Below, in pieces: positions 1 through 8,664 of a DNA stretch of 39,505 bases. The notes below the pieces were generated by a model. It was not told where the DNA came from. It searched no databases and was given only the letters and a program-made list of their open reading frames with translations. The stretch's first letter is position 1. The number at the start of each line of letters is the position of its first letter. Source of the stretch: Haemophilus parainfluenzae (GTDB lineage: Bacteria; Pseudomonadota; Gammaproteobacteria; Enterobacterales; Pasteurellaceae); contig NZ_QEPZ01000010.1 in assembly GCF_003253005.1 (NCBI RefSeq), positions 1-39,505 of the forward strand, in the 5' to 3' direction. Both the position numbers and the translations under genes were made by a program.

Positions 1-9
1 AAGGAATAA

Positions 10-126
10 TCCTGGCGGCGATAGAGCGGTGGTCCCACCTGACCCCATACCGAACTCAGAAGTGAAACGCCGATGCGCCGATGGTAGTGTGGGGCTTCCC
101 CATGTGAGAGTAGGACACCGCCAGGT
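10..126 (+). rRNA. rrf: 5S ribosomal RNA
   Basis: This is the 5S rRNA of the large ribosomal subunit. The closing helix is visible: CCTGGCGG near position 11 pairs with CCGCCAGG ending at 125. The internal stretches typical of gammaproteobacterial 5S are present, including GGTGGTCCCACCTGACCCC and CCGAACTCAGAAGTGAAACG. The length of about 117 bases is normal. The window opens just upstream, presumably in the 23S-5S spacer, and no tRNA follows before the terminator. The ends are set by the pairing and may be off by one or two bases. Confidence 0.97.
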
Positions 127-137
127 ACTGAATGTAG

Positions 138-170
138 AACCCCGAGCTGAATGGCTTGGGGTTTTTGTTT
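138..170 (+). terminator. rRNA operon terminator
   Basis: A 10-base-pair stem (138-147 with 154-163, including one G-U pair) has a 6-base loop and runs into a T-rich tract. It lies just after the 5S gene and ends the rRNA operon. Confidence 0.9.
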
Positions 171-248
171 TATATAAAATATTAGAATTCATACATAAAT
201 GAGTCTAATAATGATAAAATCTTCACCTGTTTCTAGATAGCAATAATT

Positions 249-2171
249 ATGAAAAAGCAGATAAGTAAGATTTTTTCCAGTGATGGTGAATTGAGTAAGA
301 ATATCAAAGGATTTAAGCCTCGAGCAGAACAGCTCGAAATGGCTCAATCAGTAGGATATTCTATTCAAAATAAGCGACCGCTTGTTGTAGAAGCTGGAAC
401 GGGTACTGGAAAGACTTTTGCTTATTTAGCACCAGCACTTATTGCAGGAAAGAAAACGATTATTTCAACCGGCTCTAAAAATCTACAAGATCAACTCTTT
501 TCAAGAGATCTACCTGCCATAAAAAAAGCTTTAAATTATTCTGGAAAAATTGCATTATTGAAAGGGCGATCTAATTACTTATGTTTGGAACGACTGGATC
601 AGGTTATCGCTCAAGGTGTGCTTGGGGATAAATCTGTTTTAGCCGATTTAAGTAAAGTAAGAAAATGGAATAATGTAACGAAAACAGGTGATTTGACCGA
701 ATGTATTGAATTGGCTGAAGATAGCCCAATTTTGCCTCAATTGACGAGTACGGCAGAAAGTTGTTTAGGAACGGATTGTCCTAACTACGCTGAATGCTAT
801 GTTGCACAAGCTCGTAAAAAAGCGCTAAATGCGGATCTTGTCGTAGTAAATCATCATCTTTTCTTTGCTGATATGGCGGTAAAAGAAAGTGGCTTTGGTG
901 AGCTTATTCCCAATGCAGAAGTTATCATCTTTGACGAAGCACATCAACTTCCCGATATTGCAAGCCAGTATTTTGGTCAATCATTAACTTCTCGCCAGCT
1001 ATTTGATTTATGTAAAGATATCAATATTGTTTATCGAACAGAATTGAAAGATATGCTGCAGCTTGGTACTACTGCAGATACATTGCTTAAAGTTATTCAG
1101 GATTTTCGCCTTCTTCTTGGGGAAGGAAATCAGCGAGGAAATTGGCGTGAGCTATTTAAGCAAAGTGCGGTTAAAAAATCGGTTGAATTATTACAAGAAA
1201 AAATTGAGTTTCTTTCTGAAGTTATCAAGATTGCATTAGGTCGCTCTCAGACTTTGGATAGTATTTTTGAACGCACTGAAAGTATCAAGAATCAATTAAT
1301 TCGTCTTTGTGATACGGCCATTGTTGGCCATTGTTATTGGTACGAAAGTATGGGGCGACAATTTGGTTTACATATTACGCCACTTACTGTCGCAGATAAA
1401 TTTGGCGAACAGCTAAATAATAAAGAAGCAGCTTGGATTTTCACCTCAGCGACTCTTGAAGTTGGCGGCACTTTTAATCATTTCTGTCAGCAACTTGGTA
1501 TTGAGGAAGCAGAACAAAAAATTCTTCACAGCCCTTTTGATTATCCTAATCAATCGCTACTTTGCGTGCCACGTTATTTACCAGCAACTAATCAAAATAA
1601 TACATTACAAGCTCTTGGTGAAATGTTGTTGCCTATCATTGAAGCGAATAAGGGGCGATGCTTTGTGCTTTGTACTTCTTATTTAATGATGAGAGGCTTG
1701 GCAGAGTATTTTAGAGAAAATAGTGAGCTTTCTATCTTATTACAAGGTGAAATGCCTAAAGCCAAATTACTCGAACAATTTATTCATGAAACCCACAGCG
1801 TGCTAGTTGCAACCTCGAGCTTTTGGGAAGGTGTGGATGTCCGTGGTGATGCGCTATCATTAGTCATTATTGATAAATTGCCTTTTACTGCGCCAGATGA
1901 AACTTTACTAAAAGCGCGCATTGAAGATTGCCGATTGCAAGGAGGCGATCCATTTAATGATATACAGATCCCTGAAGCGGTTATTACGCTGAAACAAGGT
2001 GTAGGACGCCTAATTCGAGATGTGACAGATCGTGGTGCGGTAATTATTTGTGATAATCGTCTTGTTATGCGAAATTACGGCGAAACCTTTCTAAAAAGTT
2101 TACCTAATTCAACCCGTACCCGAGATCTCAACAAAGTGGTACAATTCTTACAAAATGAGAAAATGGATTAA
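249..2171 (+). CDS. yoaA: YoaA/DinG-type iron-sulfur DNA helicase
   Basis: This is a superfamily 2, XPD/DinG-like ATP-dependent helicase of 640 residues, the usual YoaA length. Walker A is AGTGTGKT at residues 49-56, the DEAH box is at 229-232, and the arginine-finger motif QGVGRLIR is at 583-590. Four cysteines placed as in the family's 4Fe-4S domain are C112, C172, C177 and C183. In E. coli, YoaA works with the HolC clamp-loader subunit in repair of stalled replication, and the same role is inferred here. The stop is two bases from the start of tsaB, so the two are probably co-transcribed. YoaA rather than DinG is preferred because of the tsaB-yeaY-fadD-rnd context, which matches the E. coli yoaA neighbourhood. 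Confidence 0.92.
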   Translation: MKKQISKIFSSDGELSKNIKGFKPRAEQLEMAQSVGYSIQNKRPLVVEAGTGTGKTFAYLAPALIAGKKTIISTGSKNLQDQLFSRDLPAIKKALNYSGKIALLKGRSNYLCLERLDQVIAQGVLGDKSVLADLSKVRKWNNVTKTGDLTECIELAEDSPILPQLTSTAESCLGTDCPNYAECYVAQARKKALNADLVVVNHHLFFADMAVKESGFGELIPNAEVIIFDEAHQLPDIASQYFGQSLTSRQLFDLCKDINIVYRTELKDMLQLGTTADTLLKVIQDFRLLLGEGNQRGNWRELFKQSAVKKSVELLQEKIEFLSEVIKIALGRSQTLDSIFERTESIKNQLIRLCDTAIVGHCYWYESMGRQFGLHITPLTVADKFGEQLNNKEAAWIFTSATLEVGGTFNHFCQQLGIEEAEQKILHSPFDYPNQSLLCVPRYLPATNQNNTLQALGEMLLPIIEANKGRCFVLCTSYLMMRGLAEYFRENSELSILLQGEMPKAKLLEQFIHETHSVLVATSSFWEGVDVRGDALSLVIIDKLPFTAPDETLLKARIEDCRLQGGDPFNDIQIPEAVITLKQGVGRLIRDVTDRGAVIICDNRLVMRNYGETFLKSLPNSTRTRDLNKVVQFLQNEKMD

Positions 2172-2173
2172 TA

Positions 2174-2884
2174 ATGAAAAATATCACCTTATTAGCACTT
2201 GATACTTCAACAGAAGCCTGTTCAGTTGCACTTTGGCATAAAGGCGAAAAAACACATTTAGATGAATTAGCACAACGTACACACACAAAACGTATTCTTC
2301 CAATGGTTGATGAGTTGCTCGCTAATTCAGGTATCAATTTGAAGCAAGTAGATGCGTTAGCATTTGGACGCGGTCCTGGTAGTTTTACTGGTGTCCGTGT
2401 CGGTGCAGGGATTGCTCAAGGGCTTGCATTTGGTGCTGATTTACCTGTTATTGCGGTATCAAATTTAACAGCAATGGCTCAGGCTGCATTTGAATTACAT
2501 CAAGCTGAAAATGTGGCAGCTGCCATTGATGCGAGAATGAATGAAGTTTATTTTTCTCAAGTAAAACGAGAAAAAGTGCGGTCAGAATTGGATGAGTTTT
2601 TCCAATGGAATCCTGTTATAGAAGAACAAGTTTGCCAACCTGAAAAAGCGCTTGAACAGCTTTCAGATTTAACCGCCTATCGAGTCGGAACAGGTTGGGC
2701 AGCGTATCCTCAATTTAAAGACAGTGGTTTAGAAGGGAGTGATATTATTTTACCTTCTGCACAATATATGCTTGAGCTTGCTTTAACAGATTATGCTCAG
2801 AATAAAATCATATCCGCCTTAGAAATTGAACCGGTTTATTTGCGTAATGAAGTAACTTGGAAAAAATTACCTGGGCGTGAATAA
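2174..2884 (+). CDS. tsaB: tRNA N6-threonylcarbamoyladenosine modification protein TsaB
   Basis: TsaB (YeaZ) is the non-catalytic ASKHA-fold partner of TsaD in making t6A37 on ANN-decoding tRNAs in the cytoplasm. The N-terminal motif LALDTSTEACSVAL (residues 7-20) and the GRGPGSFTGVRVG stretch are characteristic. At 236 residues it is close to the E. coli protein (231). It begins two bases after the yoaA stop. A USS at 2574-2582 is read as Lys-Val-Arg-Ser. The yoaA-tsaB-yeaY order supports the identification. Confidence 0.96.
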   Translation: MKNITLLALDTSTEACSVALWHKGEKTHLDELAQRTHTKRILPMVDELLANSGINLKQVDALAFGRGPGSFTGVRVGAGIAQGLAFGADLPVIAVSNLTAMAQAAFELHQAENVAAAIDARMNEVYFSQVKREKVRSELDEFFQWNPVIEEQVCQPEKALEQLSDLTAYRVGTGWAAYPQFKDSGLEGSDIILPSAQYMLELALTDYAQNKIISALEIEPVYLRNEVTWKKLPGRE

Positions 2885-2904
2885 TTTTCGAAAAGGAGTT
2901 GAAG

Positions 2905-3447
2905 ATGAATAAAAAAACGATCTTAGTTTTGACCGCACTTTCGACCACATTAGTGGGATGTGTTAATGCACCGAACGGACTGGAAAAAGAGCAGTTTACT
3001 TTAAAATCATTATCTTCAATTCAACAGAGTGATTATAGCTGTCAGTGCAAATCAATTCGTTTAGGCGGAAAAGTATTAACAGCACAAGCCTTGCCGAATA
3101 AAACTAAAATTGAAGTATTAAGCTATCCAGTTTACTCAACCTCTGCAAAACCCATGATTGATGAACAACCTAATGGACGTTTTATTACTTATCTTGATGG
3201 TTTTGTTGAGCCTGAAAGTTTAAAAGACCAATTTATTACAATTGGCGGCACTTTACTGAAAACAGAACAAGGCAAGGTTGATCAGGCAAACTACACTTAC
3301 CCTGTAATTCAAACCAATCACTATCGTGTCTGGAAGCTTTCTCAAAGCTATTATTATCCAGACGATATGTGGGATGATTGGGGCTTTTTCGGTAGAAGAC
3401 CATATTATTGGTATAGCGAGCCTGAAATTCGCTATTATCTCTATTAA
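2905..3447 (+). CDS. yeaY: Slp-family outer-membrane lipoprotein (YeaY-like)
   Basis: This is a predicted lipoprotein of 180 residues in the Slp family. The signal peptide ends in the lipobox LVGC. A TTG lies upstream at 2899, but ATG 2905 is chosen because AAGGAG at 2893-2898 sits six bases before it and the TTG overlaps the end of that site. The C-terminus is strikingly rich in Tyr and Trp (3350-3444). In E. coli the Slp paralogue yeaY occupies the same place between tsaB and fadD. Molecular function is unknown; Slp itself is induced by starvation and stationary phase. A USS at 2932-2940 encodes Thr-Ala-Leu inside the signal peptide. Confidence 0.88.
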   Translation: MNKKTILVLTALSTTLVGCVNAPNGLEKEQFTLKSLSSIQQSDYSCQCKSIRLGGKVLTAQALPNKTKIEVLSYPVYSTSAKPMIDEQPNGRFITYLDGFVEPESLKDQFITIGGTLLKTEQGKVDQANYTYPVIQTNHYRVWKLSQSYYYPDDMWDDWGFFGRRPYYWYSEPEIRYYLY

Positions 3448-3493
3448 CTACATGATAAAATTAAGAAAATTTTCCAAAGAATAAGGATAAAAA

Positions 3494-5182
3494 ATGGAAA
3501 AAGTTTGGTTTCAAAATTATCCAGAAGGTTCACCAACCACGCTGGATACCTTAAAATATGATTCGATTCTCGATATTTTAGATAAAGCAATTCGTGAGCA
3601 TCCAGACCGTCCTGCTTATATCAATATGGGACAAGTGCTAACTTTTCGTAAATTAGAAGAGCGAAGCCGTGCATTTGCTGCATATTTACAAAATGAATTG
3701 AAATTAAAACGAGGTGATCGTGTTGCTCTCATGATGCCGAATTTATTGCAATATCCTATTGCGCTGTTCGGTATCTTACGTGCGGGCTTAGTTGTGGTAA
3801 ACGTGAATCCACTTTATACCCCTCGAGAATTAGAACATCAGTTACAAGATAGCGGTGCAACGGCGATTGTTGTTGTTTCAAACTTCGCCTCAACCTTAGA
3901 AAAAATCGTGTTTAACACTAAAGTAAAACACGTGATTTTGACAAGAATGGGTGACCAACTTTCTTTTGGTAAGCGTAATTTGGTCAATTTTGTCGTGAAA
4001 TATGTCAAAAAGTTAGTGCCAAAATATAAATTACCGAATGCAGTGACTTTCCGTGAAGTGTTAAGTATTGGTAAATATCGCCAATATGTTCGTCCACAAG
4101 TGGATCGTGAAGATTTAGCCTTCTTACAATATACAGGTGGTACAACGGGTGTTGCTAAAGGTGCAATGCTGACACATGGCAATATTATTACCAATATTTT
4201 CCAAGCGAAGTGGATTGCAGAGCCATTTATTGGCGATCATGCTAAGCAACGCGTTGCCGTACTGGCTTTACCGCTTTATCATGTTTTTGCCCTAACGGTA
4301 AACTGTTTACTTTTCTTAGAGCTTGGCGTGACAGCGCTCTTAATTACTAACCCACGTGATATTGATGGCTTTGTTAAAGAGCTCAAAAAATACCGCTTTG
4401 AAGCGATTACAGGGGTAAATACCTTGTTTAATGCGCTACTTAATAATGAAAATTTCAAAGAAGTGGATTTTTCACAATTAAAACTTTCTGTTGGCGGCGG
4501 TATGGCGATCCAACAATCGGTTGCAACGCGTTGGCATGATTTAACCGGCTGCAACATCATTGAGGGTTATGGTATGACAGAATGTTCACCGCTAATTGCC
4601 GCTTGTCCGATTAATGTGGTGAAACACAATGGTACAATCGGTGTACCAGTGCCAAATACCGATATTAAAATTATCAAAGATGATGGCTCGGAAGCACAAC
4701 TTGGTGAAGCTGGAGAGCTTTGGGTTAAAGGTGAACAAGTCATGCGTGGCTATTGGCAACGCCCTGAAGCGACAGCTGAAGTGCTTCAAGATGGTTGGAT
4801 GGCAACGGGTGATATCGTCATTATGGACGAGAGCTATAGCCTCCGTATTGTTGATCGCAAAAAAGATATGATCTTAGTTTCAGGCTTCAACGTTTATCCA
4901 AATGAAATCGAAGATGTGGTGATGCTAAATTATAAAGTCGCTGAAGTGGTCGCTATTGGTGTGCCACATGAAGTGTCGGGAGAAACCATCAAAATCTTCG
5001 TCGTGAAGAAAGATGATAGCCTCACGCGTGATGAATTACGCCAGCATTGTAGACAACATCTCACAGGTTATAAAGTCCCGAAAGATATTGAGTTTCGCGA
5101 TGAATTGCCGAAAAGTAATGTAGGCAAAATTTTAAGACGCATACTGCGTGATGAAGAAATAGCAAAACGCGCGCAACATTAA
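3494..5182 (+). CDS. fadD: Long-chain fatty acid-CoA ligase
   Basis: FadD activates exogenous long-chain fatty acids to acyl-CoA through an acyl-adenylate at the inner membrane. At 562 residues it matches E. coli FadD (561). The AMP-binding signature [11 protein letters not shown] is at residues 213-223. Also visible are GYGMTECSP and the FACS-type motif (GWMATGDI followed by [19 protein letters not shown]). The ribosome site is AAGGA about nine bases before ATG. The gene sits between yeaY and rnd as in E. coli. I believe Haemophilus lacks a full beta-oxidation set, so a role in scavenging host fatty acids for phospholipid synthesis is possible; this is inference. Confidence 0.96.
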   Translation: MEKVWFQNYPEGSPTTLDTLKYDSILDILDKAIREHPDRPAYINMGQVLTFRKLEERSRAFAAYLQNELKLKRGDRVALMMPNLLQYPIALFGILRAGLVVVNVNPLYTPRELEHQLQDSGATAIVVVSNFASTLEKIVFNTKVKHVILTRMGDQLSFGKRNLVNFVVKYVKKLVPKYKLPNAVTFREVLSIGKYRQYVRPQVDREDLAFLQYTGGTTGVAKGAMLTHGNIITNIFQAKWIAEPFIGDHAKQRVAVLALPLYHVFALTVNCLLFLELGVTALLITNPRDIDGFVKELKKYRFEAITGVNTLFNALLNNENFKEVDFSQLKLSVGGGMAIQQSVATRWHDLTGCNIIEGYGMTECSPLIAACPINVVKHNGTIGVPVPNTDIKIIKDDGSEAQLGEAGELWVKGEQVMRGYWQRPEATAEVLQDGWMATGDIVIMDESYSLRIVDRKKDMILVSGFNVYPNEIEDVVMLNYKVAEVVAIGVPHEVSGETIKIFVVKKDDSLTRDELRQHCRQHLTGYKVPKDIEFRDELPKSNVGKILRRILRDEEIAKRAQH

Positions 5183-5190
5183 TTAAATCA

Positions 5191-5214
5191 GGGATATGTG
5201 TTCATATCCCTGTT
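5191..5214 (+). terminator. Possible fadD terminator hairpin
   Basis: A perfect 8-base-pair stem, GGGATATG with CATATCCC, has a TGTT loop directly after fadD. The following T-run is short and interrupted, so termination may be partial. The hairpin covers the GTG at 5198, which argues against that codon as the rnd start. Confidence 0.5.
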
Positions 5215-5251
5215 TAGTCTGTACCTCTATTTGAAAATACATCCTATTACA

Positions 5252-6403
5252 ATGATAAAAGAATGCCAAAATCAACCGCACTTTACATTAATTCAAAATA
5301 ATGAAGAGCTCGCTCAGATTTGCCAGTTAGCGCGTCAGCAAAGTGCGGTCGCTTTAGATACCGAATTTATGCGGGTATCGACCTATTATCCTAAATTAGG
5401 ATTAATTCAACTTTATGATGGTGAACGAGTTTCATTGATCGATCCTTTATCCATTACTGATTTTTCACCTTTTGTGGAATTATTACGCGATCAGCAGGTG
5501 ACAAAAATTTTGCATGCTTGTAATGAAGATTTATTGGTTTTCTTACAAGAGTTTGATGCACTTCCACAACCTATGATGGATACGCAAATAATGGCACGTT
5601 TTCTAGGTTTTGCTAATTCAGCGGGTTTTGCTAAACTTGTGTTACATTATTTGGGCGTTGAAATGGATAAAGGGGCAACGCGTACAAACTGGCTAAAACG
5701 CCCACTTTCACCTGCACAGCTACAGTACGCGGCAGGAGATGTATGGTACTTATTGCCAGTTTATCAAAAAATGCAAATAGAATTAGCACAATCACCTTGG
5801 CTTCAAGCAGTAATTGATGATTGCCAGCTTGCGATATCGAAAACCAGTAAATTAGATGATCGCGATCCAGACAAAGCCTATTTAGAGATTCCAAATGTTT
5901 GGAAATTGAATCCGCTCGAATTAGCGCGTTTACAGCTATTGGCCAAATGGCGACAAGAAACGGCAATGGCACGAAATTTAGCTCTTTCTTATGTGGTGAA
6001 ATCGGACAACCTTTGGAAAGTAGCAAAAAACAACCCTCGTAATACATCAGAAATGCTAGCGCTTGGATTATCTGAAAATGAAGTGCGTGTGCGTGGCAAA
6101 AAAATGCTTCAATTATTAGCACAAAGCCGCAAAATTTCCCCTTATGATTATCCTAAACGTTTAGTGCGTATTGTGGATGATCCTCGTTATAAAAAGGCAA
6201 TTCGATTGTTACAAGAAAAAGCTTATGAACTGACCCCAAAAGAATTAACCCTCGATATTCTAGCCAGTAAACGGAATTTAGAAGATCTGATTAAATGGGT
6301 TTGGCTAAAAAATGAAGATATGACCAAACAGCCTGATTTACTTTTAGGGTGGCGAAGAGAGATTGGCTTGAAGCTGGTTGAATACTTAAAATCCGTAGAG
6401 TAG
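5252..6403 (+). CDS. rnd: Ribonuclease D
   Basis: RNase D is a 3'-5' exonuclease that trims tRNA precursors and other structured RNAs. The DEDDy active site is visible: D36 and E38 (LDTEF), D93 (CNEDLL), and Y159 with D163 (YAAGD). An HRDC domain follows at about residues 205-290. The frame is open from a GTG at 5198, but that codon lies inside the fadD hairpin. ATG 5252 gives 383 residues, close to the E. coli length of 375, so it is preferred although no strong ribosome site precedes it. Two USS copies (5275-5283 and 5341-5349) lie near the N-terminus. Confidence 0.94.
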   Translation: MIKECQNQPHFTLIQNNEELAQICQLARQQSAVALDTEFMRVSTYYPKLGLIQLYDGERVSLIDPLSITDFSPFVELLRDQQVTKILHACNEDLLVFLQEFDALPQPMMDTQIMARFLGFANSAGFAKLVLHYLGVEMDKGATRTNWLKRPLSPAQLQYAAGDVWYLLPVYQKMQIELAQSPWLQAVIDDCQLAISKTSKLDDRDPDKAYLEIPNVWKLNPLELARLQLLAKWRQETAMARNLALSYVVKSDNLWKVAKNNPRNTSEMLALGLSENEVRVRGKKMLQLLAQSRKISPYDYPKRLVRIVDDPRYKKAIRLLQEKAYELTPKELTLDILASKRNLEDLIKWVWLKNEDMTKQPDLLLGWRREIGLKLVEYLKSVE

Positions 6404-6420
6404 TCATTAAAAACAATCTT

Positions 6421-6467
6421 AAAAATAACCGCACTTTGAATCATAAAAAGTGCGGTTATTTTTTTAT
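6421..6467. terminator. Paired-USS terminator after rnd (left boundary of the Slam cassette)
   Basis: Inverted USS copies at 6428-6436 and 6448-6456 form a stem extended by A/T pairs, with a T-run to 6465. The structure ends rnd. The same 45 bases recur at 10150-10194 with two mismatches, on the other side of the lipoprotein-Slam pair. Confidence 0.88.
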
Positions 6468-6778
6468 TTATAGGTATCGTTTCTATAAAATGTGATTTAT
6501 TTCACAAATCTGACTAAAATGTTCAACTTTTTTCTTGTTTATTGCTTCATTTTAAGTAAAATGCTTGAAGTTTTATTATGTAAGGTAATAACTAGTTGAA
6601 ATCCATTATTTTTTTTGTGGTTATTTGCTTGGTGAATTTCATTTATTTCCCTACATAAATTAAGGAATAATTTATTTTGCTTTGTTTTGATTTGATGTTT
6701 AATTAAGAAATATAAGCTAAGTAAGTTATTTTACTTTTCAATGATTATCTATTTGTTATTAATATAAGAGGACTTTCT
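6468..6778 (+). promoter_or_regulatory. AT-rich promoter region of the surface lipoprotein
   Basis: No gene is seen in this stretch. A plausible sigma-70 promoter is TTGATT (6687-6692), an 18-base spacer, and TATAAG (6711-6716). AATGATTATC at 6740-6749 matches the core of the Fur box consensus, with about 12 of 19 positions matching overall, so iron control is possible but weak. The ribosome site AAGAGGA is at 6766-6772. The long AT-rich leader upstream of the promoter shows nothing else recognisable. Confidence 0.5.
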
Positions 6779-8605
6779 ATTAAACCTATCTTTAAAACAA
6801 CCGCACTTGCGGCATTTGTGGCTTTATCTTTGACAGCCTGTGGCAGCTCATCGAGTTCTAATGACTCAAATTCTATTGCTGCTCAAGTTGAAGTTCAAAA
6901 AGCGAAAACGTCAGAGCAAGCAAAACGCATTGCAGAGAATTTAAAAGACAGTGCGAATAAAGCAAAATCAGCTGCAGAACAAGCAAAACATGCAGCTAAA
7001 AAAGCAAAAACCTTAGCAGATAAATCTCAATCAGAAGTAGATGCGTTGAAGAAAAGTATCTCATCAACAACAGATGCAACTAAAAAAGCCGCATTAGAGA
7101 AAAGTTTAAAAGTGAAAGAAACTGCATTAGAAAGTGCTAAAAAAGCATTATCTGATGCCCAACAAAAAGCAGAAGAAGCGCAAAAATCTTTAGATGCGCA
7201 TAACGCTGCAGTGGCAAAAGCGAATAACCAAGTAGTTGAGTTACAAAAAGCAGAAGCTAAAGCGAAGGCAGATGCTGAAGCGAAAGCAAAAGCTGAGGCA
7301 AAAGCAAAAGCGGAAGCTGAGGCAAAAGCAAAAGCGGAAGCTGAGGCAAAAGCAAAAGCGGAAGCTGAAGCGAAGAAAAAAGCGGAAGAGCAAAAACGCC
7401 TAGAAGAAGAGGCGAAAAAGAAAACTGAAGAAGCGAAAAAAGCCAAAGATAAAGCGGAAAAAGATCGCTTAGAAAAAGAAGCAAAAGAAAAAGCTGAAGC
7501 TGCTAAACGAGCAGAAGCGGAGAAAAAACGCTTAGAAGAAGAGGCGAAGAAAAAAGCTGACGCAGCTAAACGAGCTGAAGAAGAGAAAAAACGTTTAGAA
7601 GAAGAGGCGAAGAAAAAACCAAATAAACCGGTTGTTCCGCCAACTGTTCCAACTCCAACAACTAAAACAGACTTTAATTCGACCAAAACCACACATGGTA
7701 AAGAGTGGCGTTATATTGATATAGCAAAAAATATTTCTAACGATGGACCTCATAATGATGAATATGTCTATTCACCTTATGTTAATAGCAGCGTCCATAT
7801 GCCTAATGTAAATGTCTCTAGTGGCTCAGGTGTTGTTAATTTTAATAAATTATCAGGTAATCAATTAGGTAAGTTTTCTGGTAAAGCAACCGATCAAGAT
7901 TATGTTATTGATCAGGAAGCTGCTAGAAATGGTATGAATTATCTTTTTGTCAATCAACCATACTCAACTTATGGTGTGCTTTATACACCGAATTCAGAAC
8001 GTCCAACAGAATTGGTTACAAGACCTGTAGCTTTTGTAAGAGTGAACGAGGATGAAAGTAAATTCACGGGTAATGCAACTTATAAAGGTGGTGTGATTGC
8101 TCAGATTAGTGCTTATGAACGTACAGCAAGTACTTCGGGTTGGTCTGAGGATAATGATGAAATTAGCTGGGATCAAAAAGATTTTATAAAAGATGATGGT
8201 TCTGTTACTATCAACGTCAAAATGAATGGAACAACCGAAAAACCAACGATGGATGGTGTGATCAATAGTAAAACCATTGGCCAAATTAAATTAACAGCTA
8301 ATGAAGTTGAAGATAAAACTACTTATATTGGTGCTAAAAACCCAATAGTTCCGCAAATAGTTTTAAGTAAGAATAAACATGAAGTTATTGGAAAAGCAGT
8401 TCATGCAAGAGCAACCGGAGATTATGGCGCAACATTTGGTGGCAAAAACTATTCAGAGGTTGTCGGTATAGTTGGGGTAAATAAATATATCCACAAGGGG
8501 ACGGTTGAAAGAGCTGATCATAGCCAAGGTTTAGCTGAAATTAAAGAAGCTGGTAAAACATATGTCGTGGAAGAATATCAAGCTACTTTCGGTGCTAAAA
8601 AATAA
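6779..8605 (+). CDS. Slam-dependent-type surface lipoprotein: coiled-coil stalk plus TbpB-like C-terminal domain
   Basis: Predicted lipoprotein of 608 residues if translation starts at ATT 6779. That codon lies six bases after AAGAGGA and gives a complete signal peptide (MKPIFKTTALAAF then VALSLTAC) with lipidated C21. The first conventional codon, GTG 6818, would delete half the signal peptide. No ATG, GTG or TTG lies between the in-frame stop at 6722 and 6818. After a Ser/Asn-rich tether, residues about 38-280 are a Lys/Ala/Glu coiled coil with tandem repeats. A proline-rich linker (PNKPVVPPTVPTPTT) follows, then a Gly-rich beta domain (about 298-608) ending YQATFGAKK. Such endings are typical of TbpB-like lipoproteins exported by Slam, and a Slam gene follows. 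The ligand is unknown; a host iron or haem protein is one possibility. Confidence 0.8.
   Translation: MKPIFKTTALAAFVALSLTACGSSSSSNDSNSIAAQVEVQKAKTSEQAKRIAENLKDSANKAKSAAEQAKHAAKKAKTLADKSQSEVDALKKSISSTTDATKKAALEKSLKVKETALESAKKALSDAQQKAEEAQKSLDAHNAAVAKANNQVVELQKAEAKAKADAEAKAKAEAKAKAEAEAKAKAEAEAKAKAEAEAKKKAEEQKRLEEEAKKKTEEAKKAKDKAEKDRLEKEAKEKAEAAKRAEAEKKRLEEEAKKKADAAKRAEEEKKRLEEEAKKKPNKPVVPPTVPTPTTKTDFNSTKTTHGKEWRYIDIAKNISNDGPHNDEYVYSPYVNSSVHMPNVNVSSGSGVVNFNKLSGNQLGKFSGKATDQDYVIDQEAARNGMNYLFVNQPYSTYGVLYTPNSERPTELVTRPVAFVRVNEDESKFTGNATYKGGVIAQISAYERTASTSGWSEDNDEISWDQKDFIKDDGSVTINVKMNGTTEKPTMDGVINSKTIGQIKLTANEVEDKTTYIGAKNPIVPQIVLSKNKHEVIGKAVHARATGDYGATFGGKNYSEVVGIVGVNKYIHKGTVERADHSQGLAEIKEAGKTYVVEEYQATFGAKK
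7292..7363 (+). repeat. Three perfect 24-base tandem repeats in the lipoprotein stalk
   Basis: The unit occupies 7292-7315, 7316-7339 and 7340-7363 with no mismatch, and degenerate copies flank it. Each unit encodes eight residues (AEAKAKAE). Because 24 is a multiple of three, gain or loss of units would change stalk length without a frameshift. Confidence 0.95.
7497..7619 (+). repeat. Two 63-base imperfect repeats in the lipoprotein stalk
   Basis: Two 21-residue units of the form A-x-A-A-K-R-A-E-x-E-K-K-R-L-E-E-E-A-K-K-K follow each other just before the proline-rich linker. They differ at a few positions in DNA and protein. Confidence 0.75.
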
Positions 8606-8625
8606 CCCTTTCTTTTAATCACTTT

Positions 8626-8653
8626 CTGCCGCCGTTGTGCGGCAGATTTTTCT
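8626..8653 (+). terminator. Intrinsic terminator or attenuator between lipoprotein and Slam genes
   Basis: A perfect GC-rich 7-base-pair stem, CTGCCGC (8626-8632) with GCGGCAG (8639-8645), has a 6-base loop and is followed by ATTTTTCT. It ends about 12 bases before the Slam start. With no clear promoter between, it probably lets only part of the transcripts continue into the translocon gene. Confidence 0.8.
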
Positions 8654-8664
8654 AATAAAGTATA

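Noticed and set aside
5198-5251. GTG at 5198 as the rnd start.
   Set aside because: It lies inside the fadD hairpin and adds 18 residues unlike the RNase D family; ATG 5252 gives the usual N-terminus.
5631-6122. A 163-codon minus-strand frame within rnd.
   Set aside because: It is antisense to the HRDC and exonuclease coding region with no initiation signals or recognisable product.
6818-6820. GTG 6818 as the start of the surface lipoprotein.
   Set aside because: It has no ribosome site and would remove the positively charged end and half the hydrophobic part of an otherwise perfect lipoprotein signal peptide.
7292-7619. Tandem repeats considered as a CRISPR array.
   Set aside because: The units abut without spacers, are in frame, and encode a coiled coil.
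7027-7692. A 221-codon open frame on the minus strand opposite the lipoprotein stalk.
   Set aside because: It is the complement of the Lys/Ala/Glu repeats, giving a Phe/Ser/Ala low-complexity product, and has no promoter or ribosome site of its own.
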